Origin: Mycobacterium heckeshornense
GTDB lineage: Bacteria > Actinomycetota > Actinomycetes > Mycobacteriales > Mycobacteriaceae
DNA length: 64,000 nucleotides
Reading direction: 5' to 3'
Assembly: GCF_016592155.1 (NCBI RefSeq)
Contig: NZ_AP024237.1
Coordinates: 1,302,001-1,366,000, forward strand
This document shows positions 53,291-62,105 of this stretch, piece after piece (positions within the stretch are counted from its first letter, which is position 1; each line of letters opens with the position of its first letter). Position numbers and translations under genes: made by a program. The notes beneath the pieces are model-generated. The model saw only the letters and a list, made by a program, of their open reading frames with translations, searched no databases and was not told the origin of the DNA.

Positions 53291-56146
53291 GTGCGACGCC
53301 AACACCACGAGTGGGTTTCCCCGTCCGCTCTCGATCCGGAAGAGACGGCCGATCTGCTGCTGCGTGATCTGCGCAGCACGCCAAAAGGGCTCTCGGACAC
53401 CGAAGCGAAGCGGCGCCTGTTGCAGCACGGGCCGAACGAATTACAGCGTCGCCGCGGCCGGGAATGGCCCCACGCGCTGGTCCGCCAGCTCACTCACCCA
53501 CTGGCGCTGCTGTTGTGGCTGGCCGCCGGGCTGCTGGTGATCGTCGGGTCACATGTGGTGGCGGCCGCGGTGGTGCTGATCATCATGCTGAACGCCGCCT
53601 TCTCCTTCGTGCAGGAACTGCAGGCCGAACGGGCGGTGGAGGCACTGGCCAAATATCTACCGCAACGGGCCAAGGCCGTTCGCAACGGCGCCATCACCGA
53701 AATCGATGCAACGCACCTGGTTCCGGGCGACATCGTGGTCATCGAGGAGGGGGACCGCGTTGCCGCCGACATTCGGTTGCTCACGGGTGCGATCGAGGTT
53801 GATATGTCGGCGCTGACCGGCGAATCGGTGCCTACACTGCGGTCCGCGGCGATGGTCGACGTAAACGTGCCGCTGCTGAGCGCACATGAGTTGGTGTTCA
53901 GCGGAACCAGTTGCACCGGCGGGGAGGCCAGGGGAGTCGCATTTGCCACCGGCATGGCCACCGAGATCGGCCGGATCGCGGCGCTGTCGGAGCGCGTCAA
54001 ACCCGATCCGAGCCCGCTGGAACGTCAAGTGAGGCGGGCGGCCTGGCTGATCGCCGCGGTGTCGGTCATGCTGGCGCTGTCGTTCATCCCGGTAGCCACA
54101 ATTGCGGCGCATCTGACCTTGATCAACTCGTTGGTGTTCGCGGCCGGCCTGCTGGCCGGCATGGTGCCCGAGGGATTGTTGCCGGTGATCACCCTGGCAT
54201 TGGCGGTGGCGGTGCGGGCATTGGCGAATCGCGGTGCACTGGTGAAACGACTCTCCGCGGTGGAGACCCTCGGATCCACCGACGTGATCTGTACCGACAA
54301 GACCGGCACCCTGACCCAGAACCGGATGACCCCTGTTGCGGCATGGACAATGTCGGGCCGGGTCGATCTCGACACCGACCATCCCGACAGCCGGGTGAAC
54401 ACCCAGTCGCCGACGCTCGAGTCACTAGGCCGCATCGCAGCGAGCTGCAACAACGCTCGCGTCGACGACGCTAAGGGCCCACTCGGCGACCCCACCGAGA
54501 TCGCGGTGCTCTCGGCGGCCCGCTTTCTGGGCGCCGAGACGGATGCAGCCGCACGAGAAGCCCACCGGCGCTGGCAATTTCACTTCGACCCCGAAGAGAA
54601 GCTGATGTCGACGATCGACCGTGCCGGCGACGGGTCGTCCATCGTGCACACCAAAGGAGCGCCTGAGACGCTGCTGCCGCGGTGCAGCCACATCCTCGAC
54701 AGTGACGGTCAACCGCAGCCGCTCGACGAACCGCAGCGGCGCCGCGTAGAAGACGCGGTCAACACCTTCGCTGGGGAGGGGTTGCGGGTCCTCGGCTTCG
54801 CCGAGCGACGACTGCCGCCGAAAACGCGCCCGCCGCACCGGCGAGCCACCGCTGAGCAGGATCTGTGCCTTACGGGTCTGATTGCCATGGTGGACCCGCC
54901 TCGTCCGGGCGTCGTCGAGGCGGTGGCCCGATGCCGCACCGCGGGCATCCGCATCATCGTGATCACCGGCGATCACCCCCTGACTGCCGCGGCCATCGCC
55001 GAACGCATCGGCATTACCGGCCCGCACCCGACGGTCGTCACCGCCGAACAGTTCGAGCAGCTCGACGAGAACCAGTTGGCTAGGCTCATCCGCGAACAGC
55101 CGGAGCTGATTTTCGCCCGCGCCTCACCGGAGGCCAAGCTGCACATCGCCGAGGCGCTGCGCAGCGAGGGCCATGTTGTCGCGATGACCGGTGACGGTGT
55201 CAACGACGCGCCTGCGCTGCGGCGCGCCGATATCGGTGTGGCAATGGGGCTTTCCGGCACCGATGTCGCGCGGGAAGCCGCGACGATGGTTCTCACCGAC
55301 GACGACTTCAAATCCATTGTCACCGCAGTGCAGGCGGGCCGGCGCATCTACGACAACGTCCGCAAATTCATCACCTACATTTTCGCGCACGCGGTCCCGG
55401 AGGTGGCCGCGTTCTTGCTGTTCGCGCTCAGTGGCGGACTTGTCCCGATTCCGCTGACGATTCTGCAAATTCTTGCGTTCGATGTCGGCAGTGAAACTCT
55501 GCCGGCGCTTTCGCTCAGCCGTGAACCAGCCGAGCCCGGCATCATGGAGCGTCCGCCGCGACCGCGCAACGAAGGCGTTATCCGCGTGCCAATGTTGGTG
55601 CGCGCGTGGTTGTTTCTTGGCGTGCTCGTCACCACCCTGTCGCTGGGTGGCTTCTTCTACGTTCTGCTCAAAGCAGGCTGGCATCCCGGCGCCTCGACTG
55701 ATGTCGGCACGCCATTGCATCGTGCCTACCGGCAAGCCACCACCATGACGTTTCTCGGCATGATCACCGGTCAGATCGGCACGGCGTTCGCGGTGCGAAC
55801 TCAGCGCGCCTCGCTGTGGTCGGTGGGGGTTTTCAGCAACAAGTACCTGCTGGCCGGCATCGCCGCCGAAATCGTGCTGGCAGCCGTATTCGTCTACACC
55901 CCACCGCTGCAGGCCCTGCTGGGCACCGAGGCGCTGCCGCCTACCGATCTGCTGGTGCTATTGCCCTTCCCCCTTGTTGTATGGGGCGCTGACGAATTCC
56001 GTCGCTACGTGGTACGTCGATTGCGAAAAAGCGCGCCGGCCCCAATCAGGCGGCACGCGGCAGATCCGGCGTCGACCGTGTCGCCTGGGATGTCGGCCGA
56101 CTCGCTGCAGGCGCCCAGCCAACATAGGTCAGGTACAGTCCGATGA
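53291..56146 (+). CDS. ctpF: P-type cation-transporting ATPase, CtpF-like (P2-type)
   Basis: The 951-residue pump has an N-terminal cation-ATPase domain, actuator MSALTGESVP, membrane motif GMVPEGLLPVITLALAVAVR, phosphorylation site CTDKTGTLTQNRM (near residue 336), hinge [20 protein letters not shown] and a C-terminal cation-ATPase domain, as in SERCA/PMR-type P2 pumps. CtpF (Rv1997) of M. tuberculosis has the same architecture and exports Ca2+. The start is a GTG. Its 3' end overlaps the antisense membrane-protein gene by 100 bp. Confidence 0.9.
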   Translation: MRRQHHEWVSPSALDPEETADLLLRDLRSTPKGLSDTEAKRRLLQHGPNELQRRRGREWPHALVRQLTHPLALLLWLAAGLLVIVGSHVVAAAVVLIIMLNAAFSFVQELQAERAVEALAKYLPQRAKAVRNGAITEIDATHLVPGDIVVIEEGDRVAADIRLLTGAIEVDMSALTGESVPTLRSAAMVDVNVPLLSAHELVFSGTSCTGGEARGVAFATGMATEIGRIAALSERVKPDPSPLERQVRRAAWLIAAVSVMLALSFIPVATIAAHLTLINSLVFAAGLLAGMVPEGLLPVITLALAVAVRALANRGALVKRLSAVETLGSTDVICTDKTGTLTQNRMTPVAAWTMSGRVDLDTDHPDSRVNTQSPTLESLGRIAASCNNARVDDAKGPLGDPTEIAVLSAARFLGAETDAAAREAHRRWQFHFDPEEKLMSTIDRAGDGSSIVHTKGAPETLLPRCSHILDSDGQPQPLDEPQRRRVEDAVNTFAGEGLRVLGFAERRLPPKTRPPHRRATAEQDLCLTGLIAMVDPPRPGVVEAVARCRTAGIRIIVITGDHPLTAAAIAERIGITGPHPTVVTAEQFEQLDENQLARLIREQPELIFARASPEAKLHIAEALRSEGHVVAMTGDGVNDAPALRRADIGVAMGLSGTDVAREAATMVLTDDDFKSIVTAVQAGRRIYDNVRKFITYIFAHAVPEVAAFLLFALSGGLVPIPLTILQILAFDVGSETLPALSLSREPAEPGIMERPPRPRNEGVIRVPMLVRAWLFLGVLVTTLSLGGFFYVLLKAGWHPGASTDVGTPLHRAYRQATTMTFLGMITGQIGTAFAVRTQRASLWSVGVFSNKYLLAGIAAEIVLAAVFVYTPPLQALLGTEALPPTDLLVLLPFPLVVWGADEFRRYVVRRLRKSAPAPIRRHAADPASTVSPGMSADSLQAPSQHRSGTVR

Positions 56147-56513
56147 CTCCTATGATGATGAAAGTGGTCCACCACCAGCCGGTCGCATCAAGCGCAGAGT
56201 TGGCGAACGAAATGTAGGTGCGGGGAAAGGCCATCAAGGACAGTCCCTTTAACGCGGTCAGCCAACCCATTGCAGATACGATAACTGCGGGCGCACCGCG
56301 CCAATACGAGTGAAGCGCGACGGCGACCAACCCGGTCAGCAGGACGAACGCGCCAGTTACCCAGGGCCACACGAAGTTAGCGCCGAACTCCGAAAGGAGC
56401 GTTCGCATGTCCGACGTGCGGGCCACAGCCGTGGCGGTGACGGCTACGAGGAACGGACCCATGACCCGCGCGAACAGCCGTGTTCTGGTCTGGGATTCTT
56501 GCGAAGTGTTCAT
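56046..56513 (-). CDS. Four-helix membrane protein of unknown function
   Basis: The 155-residue protein has about four hydrophobic helices: MGPFLVAVTATAVARTS, FVWPWVTGAFVLLTGLVAVA, VIVSAMGWLTALKGLSLMAF and WWWTTFIIIGVIGLYLTYVG. The family is not recognised. The ATG at 56513 is preceded by a strong GGAGGT ribosome site, which decides the start over the longer frame. It may be the last gene of the nitroreductase/KAS III operon, though 137 bp separate it from DUF1918. Confidence 0.75.
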   Translation of the reverse strand: MNTSQESQTRTRLFARVMGPFLVAVTATAVARTSDMRTLLSEFGANFVWPWVTGAFVLLTGLVAVALHSYWRGAPAVIVSAMGWLTALKGLSLMAFPRTYISFANSALDATGWWWTTFIIIGVIGLYLTYVGWAPAASRPTSQATRSTPDLPRAA

Positions 56514-56650
56514 TGGTATACCTCCTGTCGGTCGATCGATCTGAACGTCGGATGAAAATGCCGGGGCCACAAGGCCGAAGCAATGATGTACAGCTGTAGG
56601 CGTGTCAACTGCTTTCGTTCGGGAATGCGTGATTGCGGCGGCCGCATCGT

Positions 56651-56923
56651 CTAGCCTTCACGACTCCGACGGCCAACGATTGTTGCTTGCACCGAAGCGA
56701 ATCGTGACCGAGCCCGTTCGTCGGCCGATTGCTGTTCAGCCGCCGTGACGACGATCGCGTCGGGCCCCGGGAACACCAATGCCTCACGGCCGGTGTCGAT
56801 CCACCGCACCATGTAGGGCGGCGAACCGTCCGCCGAATGAACTTCGGTGATCAGTCCACGATGTTCTGACTGCCCGTTGGTTCGGCCTTTGACCACCAAC
56901 CAATCGCCGGCGTTCGCCTTCAT
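56651..56923 (-). CDS. DUF1918 protein
   Basis: The 90-residue protein is a typical DUF1918 member: MKANAGDWLVVKGRTNGQSE, HRGLITEVHSADGSPPYMVR and WIDTGREALVFPGPDAIVVT. It is a small SH3-like barrel seen widely in actinobacterial stress operons; no function is known. It starts 3 bp after the KAS III stop, so it was the next gene in that operon and is now separated from its promoter by the IS. Confidence 0.87.
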   Translation of the reverse strand: MKANAGDWLVVKGRTNGQSEHRGLITEVHSADGSPPYMVRWIDTGREALVFPGPDAIVVTAAEQQSADERARSRFASVQATIVGRRSREG

Positions 56924-57247
56924 TAGCTACCCCATTTCATCAGGCGCCGGTCCGTGTGGCTGGCGATACAACGCGGCACCGGCGGTTATCCCAGCGCCGG
57001 CAGCGATCAGCAGAACCGGGGAGCCGGCCGGAAGTCGGTCGACAGTCCGGTGCAATGCCGCTGCCAGTGAGGCGGTATGGATTTTTTCGTCTGCTGCGAC
57101 GGTGATCCGTTCGGCTGGGACCTCGAGCTGAGTCGCGAGCGCGGCGCGGTAGCCGGGAAGGCCAGGCGCCGCGATGATCGCGTCGATGTCGTGAAGTTCG
57201 AGCGAGGACTTGGCGAGGCAGCCGCGGGCGGCTTCGGCGCCGGCAGC

Positions 57248-57292
57248 GGCGAATTGCTGTTCCTTTGTGGCCGAGCCGCTGAATCGAAGTAC
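57248..57292. repeat. Target duplication of the IS, left copy (45 bp)
   Basis: This 45-bp sequence is identical to 58938-58982 and directly abuts the IS. It belongs to the interrupted KAS III gene. IS1634-family elements are known for long, variable target duplications. Confidence 0.95.
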
Positions 57293-58937
57293 CTGACTTG
57301 GGCCACTTTTGGAGGATCGGGGTGGTTGCGAGTCGCTGAGCTGGGGTTTTCGGTCGCGGCGGGTCGGAAGGTCTGCACTAATTGAAGTTCTTTAGTGTGC
57401 GCTGGTGGCGTATGTGCGCACGGTGAAGACGGCCTCGGGAGCAACCGCGGTGCAGATCGTGTGGTCTTCGCGGCGGGGATCGCGCCAGATTGAGCACCTC
57501 GGCTCGGCGCACAGTGAGGCCCAGCTGGAGGCGCTCAAGGCGGCTGCGGCTCAGCGCGTGGCTGCCGGTCAGCAGAGCCTGGACTTGGGACTCGAGCAGG
57601 CCGCTGCCGGCGGTGGCCGGCCGCTGGAGATCGTGGGCTCCTGTTCTGAGCACCTGTGGGAGGCGTTGTGTCATGCCTATCGGGTGCTGGGCTTTGATGC
57701 CGCCACCGATGGAGATGAGGTGTTTCGGGACCTGGTGGGCGCCCGAATCATCGAACCGACCAGCAAGGTCGATGCGCTGCGGGTGCTTTCGGAGACCGGG
57801 GTGGATTCGCCGGCCTATCGGACGGTGAAGCGGCGGCTGCCGATTTTCGCCAAACCCGAATTCCGGCAGGCACTTTCGGCTGCATGTGCAGCGCACGCTG
57901 CGTTGGGTCCGGCCAGCCTGGTGCTTTACGACGTGAGCACCCTGCACTTTGAAACCGATGCCGTTGATGGGTTTCGCGAGCCCGGGTTTTCCAAGGAACG
58001 TCGACTCGATCCACAGATCACCCTGGGTTTGTTGACCGATGCGACTGGGTTCCCGCTGACAGTGGCTGCCTTCGAGGGCAACAAGGCCGAGACCGCGACC
58101 ATGTTGCCGGTGATCAACGCGTTCAAGACCGCCCACCGCTTGAGCGAGGTCACCGTGGTCGCTGATGCCGGGATGATCTCTGAAGCCAACCAGGTCGCCC
58201 TGCAGGCCGCGGGGTTGTCGTTCATTCTGGGAACCCGGATCTCATTGCTGCCCAACGTGATCGCCGAATGGCGCGCTAAGCACCCGGACGAGGTCATCCC
58301 GGACGGGTTGGTGTTAACCCAGCCGTGGCCGGCCACCTCAGCGGAGAAAGCCCGCGGTATCCCGGATCGGGTCATCTACTACCAGTACCGACATGACCGG
58401 GCCCGGCGCACCCTGCGCGGCATCGACGAGCAGATCGCCAAGGCCCAGCGCGCCGTGGATGGGCATGCCCCGGTCAAGCGCAACCGCTACATCCAACTCA
58501 GCGGTGCGACCAAATCGGTCAACCGCGCCTTGGAGGCCAAGACCCGTGCGCTGGCCGGCTGGAAGGGCTACACCACCAACTTGGTCGAACAACCCGCGCA
58601 GTTCGTCATCGACGCCTACCACCAGCTGTGGCGCATCGAGAAGGCCTTCCGAATGTCCAAGCATGACCTTCAAGCTCGCCCGATCTACCACCGCACTCGC
58701 GACTCGATCGAGGCGCACCTCAGCGTCGTGTTCGCCGCCATGGCTGTATCGCACTGGATCGAACGCCAAACCGGCTGGAGCATCAAGAAATTCGTCCGCA
58801 CCGCACGCCGCTACCGCACCGTGCAGATTCGCGCCGGACGACAAATCCTCACCGCCGCCGACGCCCTACCCGACGACCTCGCCGAAGCACTCGCCAAGAT
58901 CCGCACCGACGGTGCGCACTAATTTGGCCCAAGTCGG
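57293..58937 (+). mobile_element. IS1634-family element, copy 2, complete
   Basis: The element is 1645 bp, bounded by CTGACTTGGGCCAC at the left and, on the minus strand, CCGACTTGGGCCAA at the right. The 45-bp flanking direct repeat defines the exact insertion. It carries one transposase gene. Confidence 0.93.
57405..58922 (+). CDS. IS1634-family transposase
   Basis: The 505-residue transposase carries DDE motifs in LVLYDVSTLHFETD, VTVVADAGMIS and the C-terminal YHQLWRIEKAFRMSK, which fits the IS4/IS1634 Y-R-E-K signature, plus the family-specific region GATKSVNRALEAKTRALAGW. The start is a GTG in the sequence GTGGCGTATGTG. The stop lies 15 bp before the IS end. It is identical to the visible part of copy 1. 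Confidence 0.93.
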   Translation: MAYVRTVKTASGATAVQIVWSSRRGSRQIEHLGSAHSEAQLEALKAAAAQRVAAGQQSLDLGLEQAAAGGGRPLEIVGSCSEHLWEALCHAYRVLGFDAATDGDEVFRDLVGARIIEPTSKVDALRVLSETGVDSPAYRTVKRRLPIFAKPEFRQALSAACAAHAALGPASLVLYDVSTLHFETDAVDGFREPGFSKERRLDPQITLGLLTDATGFPLTVAAFEGNKAETATMLPVINAFKTAHRLSEVTVVADAGMISEANQVALQAAGLSFILGTRISLLPNVIAEWRAKHPDEVIPDGLVLTQPWPATSAEKARGIPDRVIYYQYRHDRARRTLRGIDEQIAKAQRAVDGHAPVKRNRYIQLSGATKSVNRALEAKTRALAGWKGYTTNLVEQPAQFVIDAYHQLWRIEKAFRMSKHDLQARPIYHRTRDSIEAHLSVVFAAMAVSHWIERQTGWSIKKFVRTARRYRTVQIRAGRQILTAADALPDDLAEALAKIRTDGAH

Positions 58938-58982
58938 GGCGAATTGCTGTTCCTTTGTGGCCGAGCCGCTGAATCGAAGTAC
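58938..58982. repeat. Target duplication of the IS, right copy (45 bp)
   Basis: This is the exact direct repeat of 57248-57292. The two copies encode the same stretch of the KAS III gene (NVLRFSGSATKEQQFA). Confidence 0.95.
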
Positions 58983-59499
58983 GTTGCGCGCGTCGCCGAG
59001 CCCGACCGTGGCCCGAAAGCTCGCACCGTCGTCGGGGAGGTTGACCCAGTGCATTTGTCCCAGGCCGTCACCGTTGCCGTCCCAGCCGCACAACAGTGCC
59101 GCACCGACCGGCGAGAATGGGAAGTGCTCGCTCATTCCGTGACCCGGATTGGCATCGCTGGTCACGACCAGACCGCAATTGATGCTGTGCGACTGAAGGA
59201 ATCCGTCCACAATCTGCAGGGCGGTCAACAACCCACAGCTCCCATTGGCAACGTCGAAAGAGAACGTGCCGTGCGCGCCGGCGTGGGGATCTTCGATGTT
59301 GGCGCCGATGTCTTCTTGGATGAGCGCCGCCAGTGCGGGTTCGCCAAGATTGCGGTCGCGGTAGATTCCGGCGTTGACCAGAAGGTCGACGTCGTTGGCG
59401 TCTCGCCCAGCCTGCTGCAGGCATCTCTTGGCCGCCGAGACCGCCAAACGCAGTCCGCTGTGACGGGTGCGCCAGCCGCCGTTGATGATGTCAACGCGC

Positions 59500-60603
59500 T
59501 CAATGACTGTGCCCATAGCGTTTCACCAGATCCTCGTCCAGGCTGAGGAGAACGATGCCGATCTCCAGACCCGACGCCAAAGCAATAAGGGCAACCGTCT
59601 CGCCCGGCAGGATGTGCCCGGCCTCGAGTTCTTCGACCAAGGCCACCGTATGGGTAGTCGAGGCAGTGTTTCCGTATCGATCCACGGTAATAACCGCGTC
59701 GTGGCGCGGGCCCTCGCCGAAAGCGGCCGATACCGCCGCCATGCCCTTGCGGATCGCACGCGCAGAAGTTTGATGGGTGATCACATGGTCGATGTCATGT
59801 ATCGAAATGCCCACTGTGTCAAGGACTTCGTGCAGTAGCAGCGGTGTATTCGACATTGCCGCGCGGTGAATGGCCCGAGAATCAGTGAACATCCGCGCAC
59901 CCGGATCATGACCCTTCGGATAGGCCAGACAGAGCCGGCTGTAATCGGCGACGGTGGTAAATCCGGCCAGCCGGATACCGGCTGAGCCGACCTGCCCCCG
60001 CTCAAGCAGAATCGCCGCCCCCGCATCGCCGAGGGTCAGCGACGCGAGTTCTTTGCTCATGATGCTGCGGATGTGCTTGGCGGCATTGCAGCCCAGCTGT
60101 GAGATGTACTCACCACTGACTACCAGTCCGCGTTGGACGGTTCCCTGCCGAATCCAGTTGTTGAGTACCGTGACACCGGTCAGCATTCCCGCGCATGCGT
60201 TGGAGATGTCGAACGTCATCGCTTGGTCAGCACCGATCGCATGGACAACGGCAATGCTCATCGACGGCTCCACCCACTGGGTGAGACCACCGCGGAATTT
60301 GGTGATGCTGCAGTTGATCACCACATCGATCGACGCCGGGTCTTGCTGCGCCCTGGCGAGACAGTCGAGCGCTGCCGACGTCGCAAGGCTGTAGGAGTCT
60401 TCGTCTCCGACCGAGATGCGACGCTCGGTTATGCCAGTCAGCCGCTCCAGATCGATGTGTGTGTGATGCTTTGTGGTGGACATCAATTCAGCTGTCTTCA
60501 GGTGTGTGGGCGGCAGGCACCGGCCCACACCGGCCACACGTGTGATGAATGGCGCCGTGGCAGCCCCGTCCGATGTGTCCATCACCAGCCAATGGGTGCC
60601 CAT
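59500..60603 (-). CDS. Beta-ketoacyl-ACP synthase III (FabH-like), catalytic
   Basis: The 367-residue enzyme condenses an acyl-CoA with a malonyl thioester. The complete triad is visible: Cys137 in SNACAGM, His277 in VITHQTS and Asn312 in YGNTAST. The ATG at 60603 is preceded by AAAGGAG and fits the family length; a longer frame reaches 60879 without support. It follows the nitroreductase gene by 41 bp and overlaps the second KAS III gene, forming an operon whose product is unknown. Confidence 0.9.
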   Translation of the reverse strand: MGTHWLVMDTSDGAATAPFITRVAGVGRCLPPTHLKTAELMSTTKHHTHIDLERLTGITERRISVGDEDSYSLATSAALDCLARAQQDPASIDVVINCSITKFRGGLTQWVEPSMSIAVVHAIGADQAMTFDISNACAGMLTGVTVLNNWIRQGTVQRGLVVSGEYISQLGCNAAKHIRSIMSKELASLTLGDAGAAILLERGQVGSAGIRLAGFTTVADYSRLCLAYPKGHDPGARMFTDSRAIHRAAMSNTPLLLHEVLDTVGISIHDIDHVITHQTSARAIRKGMAAVSAAFGEGPRHDAVITVDRYGNTASTTHTVALVEELEAGHILPGETVALIALASGLEIGIVLLSLDEDLVKRYGHSH

Positions 60604-60644
60604 CGGCACATCATCTCCTTTCGTCCCAGGCAGAAGCCGGCGGT

Positions 60645-61622
60645 CTACGGCCGGAACTCCAAGATGTCGCTGAGCGGACGGCGGGGTGTGGCGGGTACCT
60701 GTCGCTCGCCGACCGGCACGCTGCCCACCCGGATCAACAGCTGCGGCAGCCCGGATTGCCCGCTGAGCTGCTGGATCAGCTCTCGAGCCGGGGTCACTTC
60801 CGTCATGTGGGTTAGCGTGCACGTCGCCAACCCGGCGATTGTGCACTCGAGCAACACCGCGGATAGCGCCTCGCCACACCGCAAAACCTCTGAAAGCGTG
60901 TCGTCGTGCGTGGACAGAACCAGGATTGTGGAGTGGTCGACGTCGATCGACGGGCGCCGGTCTTCATACCCGGTTGTCGGGAAGGCTCGTGCCACGTCAA
61001 CGCGGCCGGCCTCCGACGCAGACACCCGTGCACTCGGCGGAACGCCGTGGTCTAGGTCGAACGGCGCTGTCCACCAATGTAATTCCGATTGGTACGACGG
61101 GTCGTTGCGACGAATTGCTTCGGTGAGCCGGGAAGCCTCCGCCAGTTGTTCACGCGCATCCTCGGGTATCACACCGAGCATGACCGCGCCGCCAACTGCT
61201 TTGTGTAGCTGCTGTTCCAGCGCCTCCCACTGACGCGGCGCGTCGAACGGCAACCGGTCTGTGCGACGGCGGAGGATTGCTCCGGCCCGCTGCCGGTCGG
61301 CATCGCTGATCGAGGCCAGCGGACTGAACTCGAGCGTTGCCAGATGATCGGGTCTATCGGGATCCGGGAACCGGCTCACTTCGGTGTCCCAGCCGGCGGC
61401 GGCCATCGCCACCCGCAGGTGGTCGAGTACAGCGCCACAGCTGATAATCAGTTCCCTGCCCGAGCGGTCGGTGACCTGCACCATCAGCCTGCGCTCCAGC
61501 AACAGCTGAAGTCGGCCGCTGTCGGCGACCCAATGCCAGGGCTGACTGTTGTGCAGTGAGGGCGCGTGACACGCCAACATCACCGCGTCGCGGATCACTT
61601 CGGGTGTCATCGTCCGCGCCAT
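60645..61622 (-). CDS. Acg-family nitroreductase-like protein
   Basis: The 325-residue protein matches the Acg family: LACHAPSLHNSQPWHWV, ISCGAVLDHLRVAMAAAGW, RRTDRLPFDAPRQWEALE, and C-terminal GLPQLLIRVGSVPVGERQVP. The ATG at 61622 is preceded by GGGAGAGGTGG. It heads a minus-strand operon with the two KAS III genes and DUF1918 and is divergent from fdxA, with two DosR boxes between. Confidence 0.92.
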   Translation of the reverse strand: MARTMTPEVIRDAVMLACHAPSLHNSQPWHWVADSGRLQLLLERRLMVQVTDRSGRELIISCGAVLDHLRVAMAAAGWDTEVSRFPDPDRPDHLATLEFSPLASISDADRQRAGAILRRRTDRLPFDAPRQWEALEQQLHKAVGGAVMLGVIPEDAREQLAEASRLTEAIRRNDPSYQSELHWWTAPFDLDHGVPPSARVSASEAGRVDVARAFPTTGYEDRRPSIDVDHSTILVLSTHDDTLSEVLRCGEALSAVLLECTIAGLATCTLTHMTEVTPARELIQQLSGQSGLPQLLIRVGSVPVGERQVPATPRRPLSDILEFRP

Positions 61623-61678
61623 ACCAAACACCACCTCTCCCTTGACCTTGAGGCTAAGGGTTCCCCGACGGATCGCCA

Positions 61679-61693
61679 GGGTCGTTGGTCCTT
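61679..61693. promoter_or_regulatory. DosR box 1, nitroreductase/fdxA promoter region
   Basis: GGGTCGTTGGTCCTT fits the DosR core, 57 bp from the nitroreductase start. Its centre is 23 bp from the second box. Confidence 0.65.
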
Positions 61694-61701
61694 GACCAAA
61701 T

Positions 61702-61716
61702 GGGCCTTCGACCCCA
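61702..61716. promoter_or_regulatory. DosR box 2, nitroreductase/fdxA promoter region
   Basis: GGGCCTTCGACCCCA fits the DosR core, 36 bp before the fdxA start. Together with box 1 it probably drives both divergent operons. Confidence 0.7.
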
Positions 61717-61751
61717 GCAGTCAAGAAGGTGGGCTCGGTAGGCTTTTCGCT

Positions 61752-62105
61752 ATGACCTATGTGATTGGCAGTGCATGCGTTGACGTGATGGACAAGTCTT
61801 GTGTGCAGGAATGCCCGGTGGATTGCATCTACGAAGGTGCGCGTTCGATGTACATCAACCCCGACGAGTGCGTGGATTGCGGCGCCTGCAAGTTGATTTG
61901 CCGTATGGAGGCGATCTATTACGAAACCGATCTGCCGAAAGACCAGCAACAGCATCTTGCCGACAATGCAGCATTCTTCAACCAGACGTTGCCGGGTCGT
62001 GAGGGCCCCCTCGGCGCGCCCGGTGGCGCGACCAACCTTGGCCCAGTGAGCATCGACACGCCGTTGGTCGCCGCGCTACCGCGACGCCGTTCGAGAGAGT
62101 GCTAA
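61752..62105 (+). CDS. fdxA: Ferredoxin FdxA (7Fe type)
   Basis: The 117-residue protein is an FdxA: MTYVIGSACVDVMDKSCVQE, CPVDCIYEGA and INPDECVDCGACKLICRMEA provide ligands for one 3Fe-4S and one 4Fe-4S cluster, and the C-terminal tail ends ATNLGPVSIDTPLVAALP. It matches M. tuberculosis FdxA (Rv2007c), a strongly DosR-induced low-potential electron carrier. The ATG at 61752 is fixed by the family N-terminus. Its stop abuts the start of the Usp gene. Confidence 0.95.
   Translation: MTYVIGSACVDVMDKSCVQECPVDCIYEGARSMYINPDECVDCGACKLICRMEAIYYETDLPKDQQQHLADNAAFFNQTLPGREGPLGAPGGATNLGPVSIDTPLVAALPRRRSREC

Larger units (their letters stand above)
56927..59516 (-). pseudogene. KAS III-like protein, interrupted by the IS1634-family element
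   Basis: Removing the IS and one copy of the 45-bp duplication joins 193 codons (58938-59516) in frame with 106 codons and a stop (56927-57247), giving a 299-residue thiolase-fold protein. It keeps Cys94 in VANGSCGLLTAL, but the His position reads DAIIAAPGLPGYR and the Asn position DEKIHTAS, so both are absent. It overlaps the upstream KAS III by 17 bp. As it stands the N-terminal part reads through into the IS and ends after 216 residues. Confidence 0.9.

Noticed and set aside
60604..60879. Upstream extension of the KAS III frame
   Set aside because: It overlaps the 3' end of the nitroreductase gene and lacks family similarity; AAAGGAG points to the 60603 ATG.
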